64,000 nucleotides of DNA from CAZHTS01 sp964535315 (GTDB lineage Bacteria; Chloroflexota; Anaerolineae; Anaerolineales; Anaerolineaceae): positions 32,061 through 96,060 of the forward strand of contig CAZHTS010000006.1 of the NCBI GenBank assembly GCA_964535315.1, given 5' to 3'. Under the pieces are notes generated by a model. That model searched no databases. It worked only from the letters and a program-made list of their open reading frames with translations, and had not been told where the DNA came from. A program made the position numbers and the translations under genes. Of this stretch, positions 32,839 to 41,237 are shown one piece after another. Within the stretch, counting starts at the first letter, position 1; each line of letters opens with the position of its first letter.

Positions 32839-33988
32839 AGATGTTGACCAGATCCTGGAGGGTGGGGGTGCGCGGGTTGGTGACGACGCACGGGTCGTGG
32901 ATCGCTTTTCCGGCCAGGGCAGGAATATCCTGAGGACGAACGCCGATTTGAGCGAGGGTCTGGCGCACGCCCAGCGAGGTGCGCATGGTGCGCAGCGCGG
33001 TCACGAGGGCGTCTTTTGCGGCGGCGTTGTCGGCCGGGGTTTCCAGGCCGATTTCGGCGGCAATGCGCCGGTAGCGCCCGGCGGCATGTTCGAAATTGTA
33101 AGCGACGACGTGTTCGAGCAAGAGGGCGTTACATTCACCGTGCGGCAGGTCGAGCAGGCCGCCCAGGCTGTGGGCCATGGCGTGCACGGCGCCCAGGCTG
33201 GCATTGGAAAAGGCCAGACCGGCGTGCAGGCTGGCAAGCATCATCTGGCTGCGGGCTTCCAGGTTGCCGGGCTGGGCCTGGGCGTTGGCCAGGCTGCGCC
33301 AGACCAGACGAATGGCTTCCAGGGCGTGCAGGTCGGTGATGGGCGAGTTGGCATTAGAGACGTACGCCTCGACGGCGTGGGTCAGGGCATCCAGGCCGGT
33401 GGCGGCGGTCAGCTCGGCGTCCATGGTGGTGGTCGTTTCGGGGTCGATGAGCGCCACGTCGGGGACGACGGTTTTGCTGATGATGGCAATCTTAACCTGG
33501 CGCTCGGTGTCGTTGATGATGGCGAACTGTGAGACATCGGCGGAACTGCCGGAGGTAGTGGGAATGCAAATGAGCGGCGGGGCGGGCAGGGCGACTTCGT
33601 CAACGCCTTCAAACTCGAGCACGTTTTGAGCGTTGGCGACGACGATGCCAATGCCTTTGGCGCAGTCCATCGGGCTGCCGCCGCCGAGCGCCAGGATCAG
33701 TTCACATTCTTCGTCCTGGTAACGGCGGGCGCCCTGCATGACCTCATGGTCGCGGGGGTTGGGATGGACCTGGTCAAATACGACGCAGGTGATCTGTTCT
33801 TCCTCCAGGGTGGCAAGCACCTGGTCGAGCCAGCCGGCGGCGATGATGCCGGGATCGGTGACGACCATGACCTTGCGTGCGCCAAAATTACGGGCGTAAC
33901 GACCGGCCAATAAGCGCGCCCCAACGCCAAAGACAAATTCCGGGGCGACAAACTTGCGCAATTCGTATGTATGTGCAGAAGTTTGCAA
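32822..33988 (-). CDS. Iron-containing alcohol dehydrogenase
   Basis: The 388-residue group III ADH has an NAD(P)-binding N-terminal domain with the GGGSPMDCAKGI phosphate loop (about residues 102-113). Its C-terminal helical domain has metal ligands in the region AVHAMAHSLGGLLDLPHGECNALLL, including three His. It reduces aldehydes or oxidises short alcohols or diols with NAD(P)H in the cytosol. Length is typical. It is first in an operon with the HD-GYP protein and the cysteine synthase. Two overlapping TATAAT-like boxes lie upstream (about 34052-34070) without a good -35. The precise substrate is not readable. Confidence 0.92.
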   Translation of the reverse strand: MQTSAHTYELRKFVAPEFVFGVGARLLAGRYARNFGARKVMVVTDPGIIAAGWLDQVLATLEEEQITCVVFDQVHPNPRDHEVMQGARRYQDEECELILALGGGSPMDCAKGIGIVVANAQNVLEFEGVDEVALPAPPLICIPTTSGSSADVSQFAIINDTERQVKIAIISKTVVPDVALIDPETTTTMDAELTAATGLDALTHAVEAYVSNANSPITDLHALEAIRLVWRSLANAQAQPGNLEARSQMMLASLHAGLAFSNASLGAVHAMAHSLGGLLDLPHGECNALLLEHVVAYNFEHAAGRYRRIAAEIGLETPADNAAAKDALVTALRTMRTSLGVRQTLAQIGVRPQDIPALAGKAIHDPCVVTNPRTPTLQDLVNIYEQAC

Positions 33989-34086
33989 GGCGCACCTCCC
34001 TGAATACGAGAAAGGTGTTTCCCCGGCGAAGGCTGGGGAAATCAGGATAACTTCATTATATAGATTATACAGATTCCTGTGAGAAA

Positions 34087-34521
34087 TTAGAGCATGTCAT
34101 TGAGAATGTCGGCGGCGGTGCGTATCAGCTGCGGGCAAAAGGTTTTAAAGACACCGCGCTCCTGGGCGAGCAACTGCTGCTGTGGATCGGAGAGGTCGCA
34201 TTGCACCAACCCGCGGCAGAGGATTGTGCCGTGCTGCTGGCGGAAGCGTTCTGAGAACTGGCGCACCAGGTTATAAAGGTTCTCTTTGGCGGCCTTATCT
34301 TCAGGCCGGGTGTAGCCATAGCGCAGTCCCAGCACCATCAGGGCGCCGCTGACCGCACCGCACACTTCGCCCATGCGGCCCATGCCGCCGCCAAACGATG
34401 AGGCGATGCGCAGGGCGGGATCGCTATCCAGGTCGAAGTCGAGGGCATAGGCGGTGAGGACGGATTGTGAACAGGAGTAACCCTGTGCGAACAGGTTGAC
34501 AGCTTCTTGTGATCTATCCAT
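34087..34521 (-). CDS. C_GCAxxG_C_C family putative redox protein
   Basis: The 144-residue protein bears the name-giving cysteine pattern: Cys in GYSCSQSVL, GEVCGAVSGALM (the GCAxxG-like core), and further Cys in ILCRGLVQCD and FKTFCPQL. The family is thought to bind a redox centre, perhaps Fe-S, but its reaction is unknown. ATG 34521 is used, since AAAGGAAC precedes it; the frame extends further upstream without a ribosome site. It is 16 bases downstream of the Dph6-like gene and likely co-transcribed with it. Confidence 0.82.
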   Translation of the reverse strand: MDRSQEAVNLFAQGYSCSQSVLTAYALDFDLDSDPALRIASSFGGGMGRMGEVCGAVSGALMVLGLRYGYTRPEDKAAKENLYNLVRQFSERFRQQHGTILCRGLVQCDLSDPQQQLLAQERGVFKTFCPQLIRTAADILNDML

Positions 34522-34537
34522 GATCGGTTCCTTTGGG

Positions 34538-35200
34538 TCAGTCGAGTGCGAGGACATCTAAAAAGTGGTAGCCGGCGTTGTGGCTGATGCCGCCGGGCTG
34601 CCAGCGAATGGGATGGGCGAAGAGCGGGCCGGCGGTAACCAGGGTGTGAAACTCGCCGTTTTCACCGCAGATATCGGCGCCGGCGGCGGCAATTTCAGCC
34701 AGGGTGAGGGCGTCCAGGGTGCGGCCAAGCAGGTGCGGGCCGAGCACGCCCTCGCGGGTGGCGACAATGACGGCCTCAAAGCCCAGGGACAGCCACTCAT
34801 CGATCAACTGAGCGTGCGGCAGGCCCCACAGTGGGTGACAGGCTTCCAAACCGGCGTTGGCGCACACGCGCCGGCACCACTGGCGGTGTTCTTCGAGGTC
34901 GAGGTCGCCAAATACAGCATAGTCGACGCCTTGCTGGCGAAATTCTTGCAGGGCCGCGCCGAAGATGACTTCGTACCCCTCCCAGGAAGCCTGACGGGCG
35001 ACCAGGGGGATGCCGAGCGAATGGGCCTGTTGTTGCAGGATTGCCAGGGGCAGACCGTGGGCGCGCGAGCGCTGCCCGTCTTCAGAGAGCATGGTGAAGA
35101 GAGCGGCGGGGCGCTGCCCACTGCGCAGCGTGTGCTGGAGCGCCAGGCAGGCATCTTTGCCGCCGCTCCACGAGCAGAAGAAAGTGGGGGGAATGGACAT
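34538..35200 (-). CDS. Dph6-like adenine nucleotide alpha hydrolase (PP-loop ATPase)
   Basis: The 220-residue protein has the PP-loop SWSGGKDACLAL (residues 10-21), GDLDLEEHRQW and GENGEFHTLV, the hallmarks of the Dph6/ATP_bind_4 family. Eukaryotic and archaeal Dph6 amidates diphthine on EF-2. Bacteria lack diphthamide, so the bacterial role is unknown. ATG 35200 places the PP-loop at the usual distance from the N-terminus. A GTG at 35263, 7 bases after TATACT (35271-35276), could be a leaderless start adding 21 residues. It shares a transcript with the C_GCAxxG_C_C gene. Confidence 0.8.
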   Translation of the reverse strand: MSIPPTFFCSWSGGKDACLALQHTLRSGQRPAALFTMLSEDGQRSRAHGLPLAILQQQAHSLGIPLVARQASWEGYEVIFGAALQEFRQQGVDYAVFGDLDLEEHRQWCRRVCANAGLEACHPLWGLPHAQLIDEWLSLGFEAVIVATREGVLGPHLLGRTLDALTLAEIAAAGADICGENGEFHTLVTAGPLFAHPIRWQPGGISHNAGYHFLDVLALD

Positions 35201-35297
35201 GGTGTGGTTATCGAACTCTTTACTTTCTACCGGGTGGCGAGTGGGTTGGGTCGTGGTTTGCACGTTGAAAAGTATACCACTTTACAACGGGAAGCCT

Positions 35298-36542
35298 TTA
35301 TGGGGCCGCGGCTTCCCCAGAAAAGATAATATGTCCGCTGTGGATGACGAGCCGGATATCCTTCAGGGCATTCAGATCCTGCAGCGGGTCGCTGCCGACC
35401 ACCAGCACGTCGGCCTGTTTGCCGGCTTCCAGGGTGCCCAGTTCGTCTTCCAGGCCGATGACATGGGCGGCGTTGCGCGTGGCGGCGACGATGATTTGCA
35501 TGGGGGGCATGCCGGCCTTGCGCATCATTTCGATCTCGTACAGGGGGATGCCGATTTCGAAGACGCCCGGTCCGCCGTTGAAGTCGTTGCCTAACGCCAC
35601 CTTACCGCCGGCCTGGACGAAGGCAGCCAGGTTTTGCACACAGGTCTCGATCGGCGCCTGGTAGTTGCGGAAGACGGTGAAGGTGGGGATGAGGTAGACT
35701 TCTTTGGCGACCATGAGTTGAATGGTTTCGGCAGGGATGGGGTCGTAGGCGAGGTGGGCGGCGTCGTCCACGCCGGCCTCGACGACGATTTTGAGATACG
35801 CGGCCTGCGTAATGTGGGCCGAGACCGGGACGCGGCGCTCGTGGGCGGCGGTCACAATGGCGCTTAATTCCTCAGCAGATAATTTGGGCAGGCCAGATTG
35901 GCCGGCGTAGCCATCTTCCATCGAGAGTTTGATGTTGTCGACGCCCAGGTCGAGCTGCTCAAAGACTTTCTGGCGGGCGTCGGCGGCGGAGTTGACGAAC
36001 AGCGAACCGTAGCCCTTGGGGACGGAGAGCATGTGCCCGGCGGAGACCAGGCGAGCATACTGTGGGTCGTGGCGGACGCCGGCGCGCCAGGTGAGCGCCT
36101 CTTCGAGCGAACGCCCGCTGAGGATGCCCTCGTCGCGTACGGTGGTAACGCCGCCCTGGGCCCAGGCGCGCAGGCGGTCGGCGTTGTAGGCGTTGTGGAC
36201 GTGGGCGTTGATGAACCCGGGCAGGACGAAGCTGCCCTGCAGTTCGATGACCTGAGCGTTGGCGGGGATGGCTACGGCTGCGCGTGGGCCGGCGGCCAGG
36301 ATGTGTTCGTCCTGGATGAGCAGGACGGCGTCTGGAATGGGGTCGCGGCCGGTGCCGTCGATCAATGTGGCGTCGGTCAAGGCGATGAGGCCGGCGGCCG
36401 GCGCCGTACCACCCGGCGTTGGGGCGGCGAGCGGCGTGGTTGCTGTGGCGGCGGGCGATGATGGGGTGACCGCCGGCGGCGGGGGACTACAGGCGGCCAG
36501 AATGAAAAGGAAGAGCGCGGCAAGCAGGCGGGAATTTTTCAT
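35298..36542 (-). CDS. Amidohydrolase-family lipoprotein
   Basis: The 414-residue protein has a signal peptide with lipobox ILAAC (Cys18) and a Pro/Thr/Ala linker to about residue 50, then a composite TIM-barrel amidohydrolase. The first metal pair is in GFINAHVHNAYNA. A bridging-Lys/Asp region follows, with further His in VSAHIT and AAHLAYDP. The late Asp is in ALGNDFNGGPG. The closest known shapes are imidazolonepropionase-like hydrolases or prolidases. It would act outside the membrane. AAGGA lies 8 bases before ATG. It is monocistronic, divergent from the acetolactate decarboxylase gene. Substrate unknown. Confidence 0.82.
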   Translation of the reverse strand: MKNSRLLAALFLFILAACSPPPPAVTPSSPAATATTPLAAPTPGGTAPAAGLIALTDATLIDGTGRDPIPDAVLLIQDEHILAAGPRAAVAIPANAQVIELQGSFVLPGFINAHVHNAYNADRLRAWAQGGVTTVRDEGILSGRSLEEALTWRAGVRHDPQYARLVSAGHMLSVPKGYGSLFVNSAADARQKVFEQLDLGVDNIKLSMEDGYAGQSGLPKLSAEELSAIVTAAHERRVPVSAHITQAAYLKIVVEAGVDDAAHLAYDPIPAETIQLMVAKEVYLIPTFTVFRNYQAPIETCVQNLAAFVQAGGKVALGNDFNGGPGVFEIGIPLYEIEMMRKAGMPPMQIIVAATRNAAHVIGLEDELGTLEAGKQADVLVVGSDPLQDLNALKDIRLVIHSGHIIFSGEAAAP

Positions 36543-36572
36543 GGTGTTTTTCCTTTCGTGACGGCGACTGAA

Positions 36573-36600
36573 TTGATTTTACACCGGGCGCCGGTATAAT
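36573..36600 (+). promoter_or_regulatory. Promoter of the acetolactate decarboxylase gene
   Basis: TTGATT (36573-36578) and TATAAT (36595-36600) are 16 bases apart. The ATG lies 58 bases after the -10. Confidence 0.7.
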
Positions 36601-36658
36601 CAATGCTATCCTCCCGGGTGGGGCGGCTTGGGGGGGAATTTCTTTTTTGGAGGTTGGT

Positions 36659-37432
36659 ATGTTGCGCTGGATGAAACGGGTGGTGGTGTTGGTGGCGCTG
36701 GCGAGCCTGGCGCTGGCGGGGTGCGCCGGCGGGGTCGCGCCCCAGGAGCGTGAGACGTTGTATCAGGTCTCGACCATCAGTCTACTGATGGCCGGCAATT
36801 ATGACGGCGTGCAGCAACTGGATGCGCTCAAGACGCACGGCGATGTGGGTATCGGTACGTTTAACGCTCTGGACGGCGAGATGGTGATGCTGGACGGCGT
36901 GGTGTATCGGGTCAAGGACAGCGGCAAGGTAGAACGGCCGGCGAACGGGGAGACGACGCCATTTTCGGCGGTGACGTTTTTCGATGCGGACGTGAGCCAG
37001 GAGCTGGGCAGCGTGCAGGGGCTGGATGCGCTCAAGGCGCAGTTGGAGCAGTGGATCACCCAGAAGAACGTGTTTTATGCGCTGCGCATCGACGGGCATT
37101 TTGACACGGTCAAGGTGCGCAGCGTGCCCCGCCAGGAAAAACCGTATCCGCTGTTGACTGAGGTGACCAAAAACCAGCCGGTATTTACCTACCAGAATGT
37201 GGAGGGGACGCTGATCGGGTTCTGGTGTCCGGAGTACGTGGGCGGGATCAATGTGGCGGGTTTTCACCTGCATTTTCTCTCCGGCGACCGTACTCAGGGC
37301 GGGCATGTGCTGGACGTAAGCCTGGCGAACGGCAAGGCGATGCTGGATGCGACCCGGTCGTTTGAAATGCACCTGGTGGACGCCCAGGGTAAGGCGGCCT
37401 CGGAGGAAGAGATTAACCAGGTAGAAAAATAG
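36659..37432 (+). CDS. budA: Exported alpha-acetolactate decarboxylase (lipoprotein)
   Basis: The 257-residue protein has a signal peptide with lipobox LALAGC (Cys21), followed by a complete acetolactate decarboxylase domain. Zinc ligands are in GFHLHFLSGDRTQGGHVLD (His-x-His and a third His), and the conserved Glu/Arg regions are GTFNALDGEMVML and FYALRIDG. The enzyme turns acetolactate into acetoin. Most homologues are cytosolic; an exported form is known from Brevibacillus. ATG 36659 follows TTGGAGG by 5 bases. Its own promoter and terminator make it monocistronic. No acetolactate synthase is adjacent. Confidence 0.88.
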   Translation: MLRWMKRVVVLVALASLALAGCAGGVAPQERETLYQVSTISLLMAGNYDGVQQLDALKTHGDVGIGTFNALDGEMVMLDGVVYRVKDSGKVERPANGETTPFSAVTFFDADVSQELGSVQGLDALKAQLEQWITQKNVFYALRIDGHFDTVKVRSVPRQEKPYPLLTEVTKNQPVFTYQNVEGTLIGFWCPEYVGGINVAGFHLHFLSGDRTQGGHVLDVSLANGKAMLDATRSFEMHLVDAQGKAASEEEINQVEK

Positions 37433-37438
37433 AAAAAG

Positions 37439-37468
37439 GCGGGCCGCCCCAGGAATGGGGCGGCCCGC
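37439..37468 (+). terminator. Bidirectional terminator between budA and the nucleotidase gene
   Basis: A perfect 12-bp G+C stem (37439-37450 with 37457-37468) and 6-base loop lies between convergent genes. It is flanked by AAAAA on the left, which reads as a T run on the minus strand, and by TTTG on the right, so it works best for the minus-strand gene. Confidence 0.85.
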
Positions 37469-37498
37469 TTTGTGGTTAACGCGGTGTCTTGGTGAAGT

Positions 37499-39115
37499 TT
37501 ACTTCTTGACGGCGGTGATGCGGCCCTCGACCTCGATCTTGATCGGGCTGTTGGCCTTGATGTAATCGGCGAGCACCTGGTCGAGTGGGCGGCCGTAATC
37601 GTAGGGGTTGATGGCCTTTTCGGCGAACACCTTATAGTCGTCGCCGCCGGTGCGCATGTAGTCGTTGGTGGCGATCTTGTAGGTGGCCTGCGGGTCGAGC
37701 GGTTTGTAGCTGTTGCTGGCCTCGTCAAAGACTTCGGCGCTGACGATGCGGCTGCCGACCGGTTTGCTGGCATCGAAGGTGAACTTGATGCCCGAGACCT
37801 GCGGGAAGCGGCCGGTGCCTTCTTCGGCGTCGACGCGTGAGACGCCGTTTTCGAGGGCGACGAGTACATCTGCGCCGGTCAGTTCAAGGGTGCTGACCAG
37901 GTTGTTGAAGGGCAGCACTTCGAGCACTTCACCCATCGTGATCGGGCCTACGTCGATGCTGGCGCGGATACCGCCGCCGTTTTCGATGGCGATCTGGGCG
38001 CCGGTTTCTTTGCGCATAGCGTCGGTGATCAGGTTGCCGAGGTTGCATTCCTCAAAGCGGCAGACTTTGCGATCCCCTTGCAGCAAGACGGCGGTTTCGC
38101 CGACCTTTTGCAGCTTGAGCTTCTTGATCGGCGCAAACAGGCTGGCCAGCAGCTGGGTGACACGGCGGTCGGGGGTGACGTAGTGAGAGAGATGGATGGT
38201 ATCGCCGCCCCACTTGGTCAGCACACCCTTCTCGTTGAATTCGACGTCCAGGCGGCCGATGAATTCAAATTTCTCGCCGCTCTGGACGACCAGCACGGGT
38301 TCCCCGTCGGCGTTCTTGAGAGCCGCCGGATAGGGGGCGGTGGCGTTGGCGAAGCGATTGTTCAGGAAGGTGTGCGAGTGGCCGCCGACGACGATGTCTA
38401 CCCCCTTGAGCTTCTGGGCCAGTTCCTGGTCGGTCTTATAGCCGATGTGGGTGAGCAGGATGATCTTGTTGACGCCCTTGCCGGTGAGTTCATCGATGTA
38501 TTTCTGCGCCACGGCAGCCAGATCGCTCTGGACGTTGATCTTCTCGCCCAGCTTGGCCAGGATGGTGACCTCGGGGGTGATCAGGCCGATGACGCCGATC
38601 TTCTGCCCGCCCTTTTGCAGGATGGTGTAGGGCAGGACTTTACTGGCCAGGAGGGAGGTCTTTTCAAATTCCATGTTGGCGGATACGACCGGGAAGCGCA
38701 CCTGCTTGATGAAGGCGGACAGGTTGGCGGCGCCGTCGTCAAATTCGTGGTTGCCGAGGGTCATGGCGTCGTAGCGCAGGGTGTTCATGATGGTGACGGC
38801 GTCCTGACCGCGGTGCTGGACGTAGTAGAGCGAGCCGGTGAAGTTGTCGCCGGCGTTGAGCAGCAGGTTATTGGGCGCCTCGGTGCGCACGGTCTGAATG
38901 ACGGTGGCGGCGCGTGCGGCGCCGCCGTCGCCGGCGGCGTTGGGGTCGTAGCTGGCGTGAATATCATTGGTGTGCAAAATGGTCAGTTTGTAGGGCGGGG
39001 GTGGGGTCGGCGTGGCAGCAGCCTGGCTCAAGGGCGCGCTGGCAGCCGCGCTGGTGAAGCTTGCCAGCAGCAGTGACAGGAAGAGCAAGATGGAAATCAG
39101 CTTGTAGCCTTTCAT
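37499..39115 (-). CDS. Secreted 5'-nucleotidase / UDP-sugar hydrolase family protein
   Basis: The 538-residue protein has a signal peptide (about 1-28, ending near SAAASA). The metallophosphoesterase domain has TILHTNDIHA, GDNFTGS, LGNHEFDDG and GGHSHTF, all metal or catalytic sites of the calcineurin fold. The C-terminal 5'-nucleotidase domain (about 345-535) has NGGGIRASI and the substrate-stacking TNDYMRTGGDDY. It hydrolyses extracellular nucleotides for phosphate and nucleoside uptake. No membrane anchor or sortase motif is seen at the C-terminus. AAGGAGAAAGG precedes ATG. A TATAAT box (about 39166-39171) with poor -35 is the likely promoter. Confidence 0.93.
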   Translation of the reverse strand: MKGYKLISILLFLSLLLASFTSAAASAPLSQAAATPTPPPPYKLTILHTNDIHASYDPNAAGDGGAARAATVIQTVRTEAPNNLLLNAGDNFTGSLYYVQHRGQDAVTIMNTLRYDAMTLGNHEFDDGAANLSAFIKQVRFPVVSANMEFEKTSLLASKVLPYTILQKGGQKIGVIGLITPEVTILAKLGEKINVQSDLAAVAQKYIDELTGKGVNKIILLTHIGYKTDQELAQKLKGVDIVVGGHSHTFLNNRFANATAPYPAALKNADGEPVLVVQSGEKFEFIGRLDVEFNEKGVLTKWGGDTIHLSHYVTPDRRVTQLLASLFAPIKKLKLQKVGETAVLLQGDRKVCRFEECNLGNLITDAMRKETGAQIAIENGGGIRASIDVGPITMGEVLEVLPFNNLVSTLELTGADVLVALENGVSRVDAEEGTGRFPQVSGIKFTFDASKPVGSRIVSAEVFDEASNSYKPLDPQATYKIATNDYMRTGGDDYKVFAEKAINPYDYGRPLDQVLADYIKANSPIKIEVEGRITAVKK

Positions 39116-39202
39116 CGATCCTTTCTCCTTGGTATGGAATTGGGTTGTGACATTGACTGCAAGTTAATTATACGCCCGAATGCAAGCGGGCAAGCGGCGG
39201 TT

Positions 39203-39553
39203 TCACCCGCCAGCCAGTTTAACGGTGAAGCCGCGTTTTTTTAGTTCGGCCAGAATGACGTCGCGATGGTCGCCCTGGATTTCGATGATGCCGTCCTTGA
39301 GCGCCCCGCCGGTGCCGCACTGGCGTTTGAGGTCGCTCAACAGGGTGCGCAGCGCCTCACCGTTGAGCGGCAGGCCGGTGACGGTGGTCACAGTCTTGCC
39401 GCCGCGGCCTTTGGTCTCGCGGCGGATGCGCGCCACGCCGTCGCCCTGAGGTTGGGCGGTGGTTTTGCAGGTACATTGAGCGAACGGCCGGCCGCATTTG
39501 GGGCAGTGGCGGCCGTGCTCGCTGGAATAGACGGTCGGATTTTCGTTGCGCAT
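39203..39553 (-). CDS. yciH: SUI1/eIF1-like translation factor (YciH family)
   Basis: The 116-residue protein has an N-terminal four-cysteine knuckle (CPKCGRPFAQCTC) that may bind zinc, followed by an SUI1 domain. That domain has RRETKGRGGKTVTTVTGL and the family KRQCGTGGALKDGIIEIQGDHRD. In E. coli, YciH helps discriminate initiation codons and represses translation under stress. Remarkably, its own ATG has no Shine-Dalgarno, and TATAAT ends 7 bases before the ATG, which predicts a leaderless message. Monocistronic. Confidence 0.92.
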   Translation of the reverse strand: MRNENPTVYSSEHGRHCPKCGRPFAQCTCKTTAQPQGDGVARIRRETKGRGGKTVTTVTGLPLNGEALRTLLSDLKRQCGTGGALKDGIIEIQGDHRDVILAELKKRGFTVKLAGG

Positions 39554-39560
39554 GAGAATA

Positions 39561-39590
39561 ATTATACCCGCTGCGAGCGGGGCGAACCAA
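39561..39590 (-). promoter_or_regulatory. Promoter giving a predicted leaderless yciH mRNA
   Basis: On the minus strand, TATAAT (39566-39561) has a TTGGTT -35 (39590-39585) at 18 bases. The expected start coincides with the A of the ATG at 39553. Confidence 0.65.
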
Positions 39591-39703
39591 ACGGCGGTGA
39601 TTTCTGGTAGAAATTGGATCTAGGCCGGATGGGGAAAAGGCGGTATCTTTGATGGGTCGTGATGAACGGCAAACCGGATCGTTGATGAACAGGGAGCAGC
39701 CCA

Positions 39704-41185
39704 ATGCGCATTCCGATTGAACGTGACAGCGGCGTGCCGCTATACCAGCAGATTGTGCGTTTCCTCGAAGCGCAAATTGCCTCGGGGGCGTTGAGCGCCG
39801 AGAGCCGCCTGCCGGCCAGCCGCGAACTGGCCGACAGCCTGGGGGTGGGGCGGTTGACGGTGATCAATGCTTACGTCGAACTGGAAATGCGCGGGTTGGT
39901 GTACGGCGCTCAGGGCGATGGCACCTATGTGGCGGCCCGCAACGCAATTTTGCCGCACAGTGGAGAAACAACCGGGACGGACACCTGGCCCGAGTGGCAG
40001 CAGCCATTTTGCCGCCCGGCGCAGGCGGCGGTCGCCGGGCGGCTGGATGCACTGTTGGCGACGGTCAAGGGAGAAGGGGTGATTTCTTTTGCCAGCGGCA
40101 GCGGCGACAAACGGCTCTTTCCGCTGGAAGACTTCCGCCGGGCGATGCAGAACGTGCTGCGCGAAGGCGGCAAGGAAGTGCTCGAGTACGGCGATCCGGC
40201 CGGCTACCCGCCGTTACGGGCGTTGGTGGCCGGCATTCTGTCCGGACAGGGCATCCCCACCCGTCCGGGAGAGGTGTTGATTACCTCGGGGGCGCAGCAG
40301 GCGTTGAACCTGGCGGTGCGCCTGCTGGTGCGGCCGGGCGAGACGATCTTGTGCGAAAACCCGACGCACATGGGCATGATCGACTTGTGCCGGGCGGAGG
40401 GAATTGGTATGCTGGCCGTGCCGGTTGACGATGAAGGTATGCAGGTGGAAGGCGTAGAAGAAGCCTTGCGTACTGGAGCGGTGCGCCTGATTTACAGCAT
40501 TCCCAATTTTCATAACCCGACCGGAACGTGTATGACCTCGCCGCGCCGGCGGCAGTTGGTGACGCTGGCCGAACGCTATCAGGTGCCGGTGCTCGAGGAC
40601 GATTATATTGGCGACCTGCGCTATCACGGCGCAGCTCAGCCGGCGTTGAAGGCGTTGGATGGCAGCGGCAACGTGATTTACGTGGGTACATTTTCAAAGA
40701 TGTTGATCCCCAGCCTGCGGGTGGGGTATCTGGTGGCGCATGGCCCGGTTTTGCAGCGTTTGCAGGCGGATAAACACACCAGCGATGTGGCGACGTCGAA
40801 CCTGATGCAACGCGCCTTGCAGTCCTACATTACCGTGGGGCGCTACCAGGCGTGTTTGCGCAAGGCGCGGCAGGTTTTCGGCAAGCGCCTGACGGTGATG
40901 CTGGCGGCGTTGTCGCGGCACATGCCGGCCGGGACGAGTTGGAATGCGCCGTGTGGGGGCATGTACGTCTGGCTGCGCCTGCCGGGTGGACTCTCGGCGG
41001 ATGAGATGTTCCCGCTGGCAGCGCGGGAGGGGGTGGTGTATGCCCCTGGCTCGTTCTTCTTTCCGGATGGGGCCGAGAGCGCCTGTCTGCGGCTGAATTT
41101 TGCGGTGCAGCCGGCGGCGCTGATTGAGGAAGGGGTGGCGCGTTTGGGCAGGCTGATCCAGTTTTGTATGACCACCCGGCGTTAA
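39704..41185 (+). CDS. MocR-type regulator (GntR helix-turn-helix plus aminotransferase domain)
   Basis: The 493-residue protein has a GntR winged helix at residues 4-75 (VPLYQQIVRFLEAQIASG, then SRELADSLGVGRLTV). A long linker leads to a fold-type I aminotransferase-like domain (about 125-490) with the PLP Lys in VGTFSKMLIPSLRVGYL and Asn/Tyr sites in IPNFHNPTG. MocR proteins use PLP as a sensor ligand and often activate vitamin B6 or amino-acid genes. It directly precedes an EamA transporter (52-base gap), a likely target or partner. It could also be a real aminotransferase of the KAT/2-aminoadipate type. Confidence 0.9.
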   Translation: MRIPIERDSGVPLYQQIVRFLEAQIASGALSAESRLPASRELADSLGVGRLTVINAYVELEMRGLVYGAQGDGTYVAARNAILPHSGETTGTDTWPEWQQPFCRPAQAAVAGRLDALLATVKGEGVISFASGSGDKRLFPLEDFRRAMQNVLREGGKEVLEYGDPAGYPPLRALVAGILSGQGIPTRPGEVLITSGAQQALNLAVRLLVRPGETILCENPTHMGMIDLCRAEGIGMLAVPVDDEGMQVEGVEEALRTGAVRLIYSIPNFHNPTGTCMTSPRRRQLVTLAERYQVPVLEDDYIGDLRYHGAAQPALKALDGSGNVIYVGTFSKMLIPSLRVGYLVAHGPVLQRLQADKHTSDVATSNLMQRALQSYITVGRYQACLRKARQVFGKRLTVMLAALSRHMPAGTSWNAPCGGMYVWLRLPGGLSADEMFPLAAREGVVYAPGSFFFPDGAESACLRLNFAVQPAALIEEGVARLGRLIQFCMTTRR

Positions 41186-41237
41186 GTATCCAGGCGTCCT
41201 GAAGCGGGCGCAAACCATTGTAAAGGAACGAGTTGAA

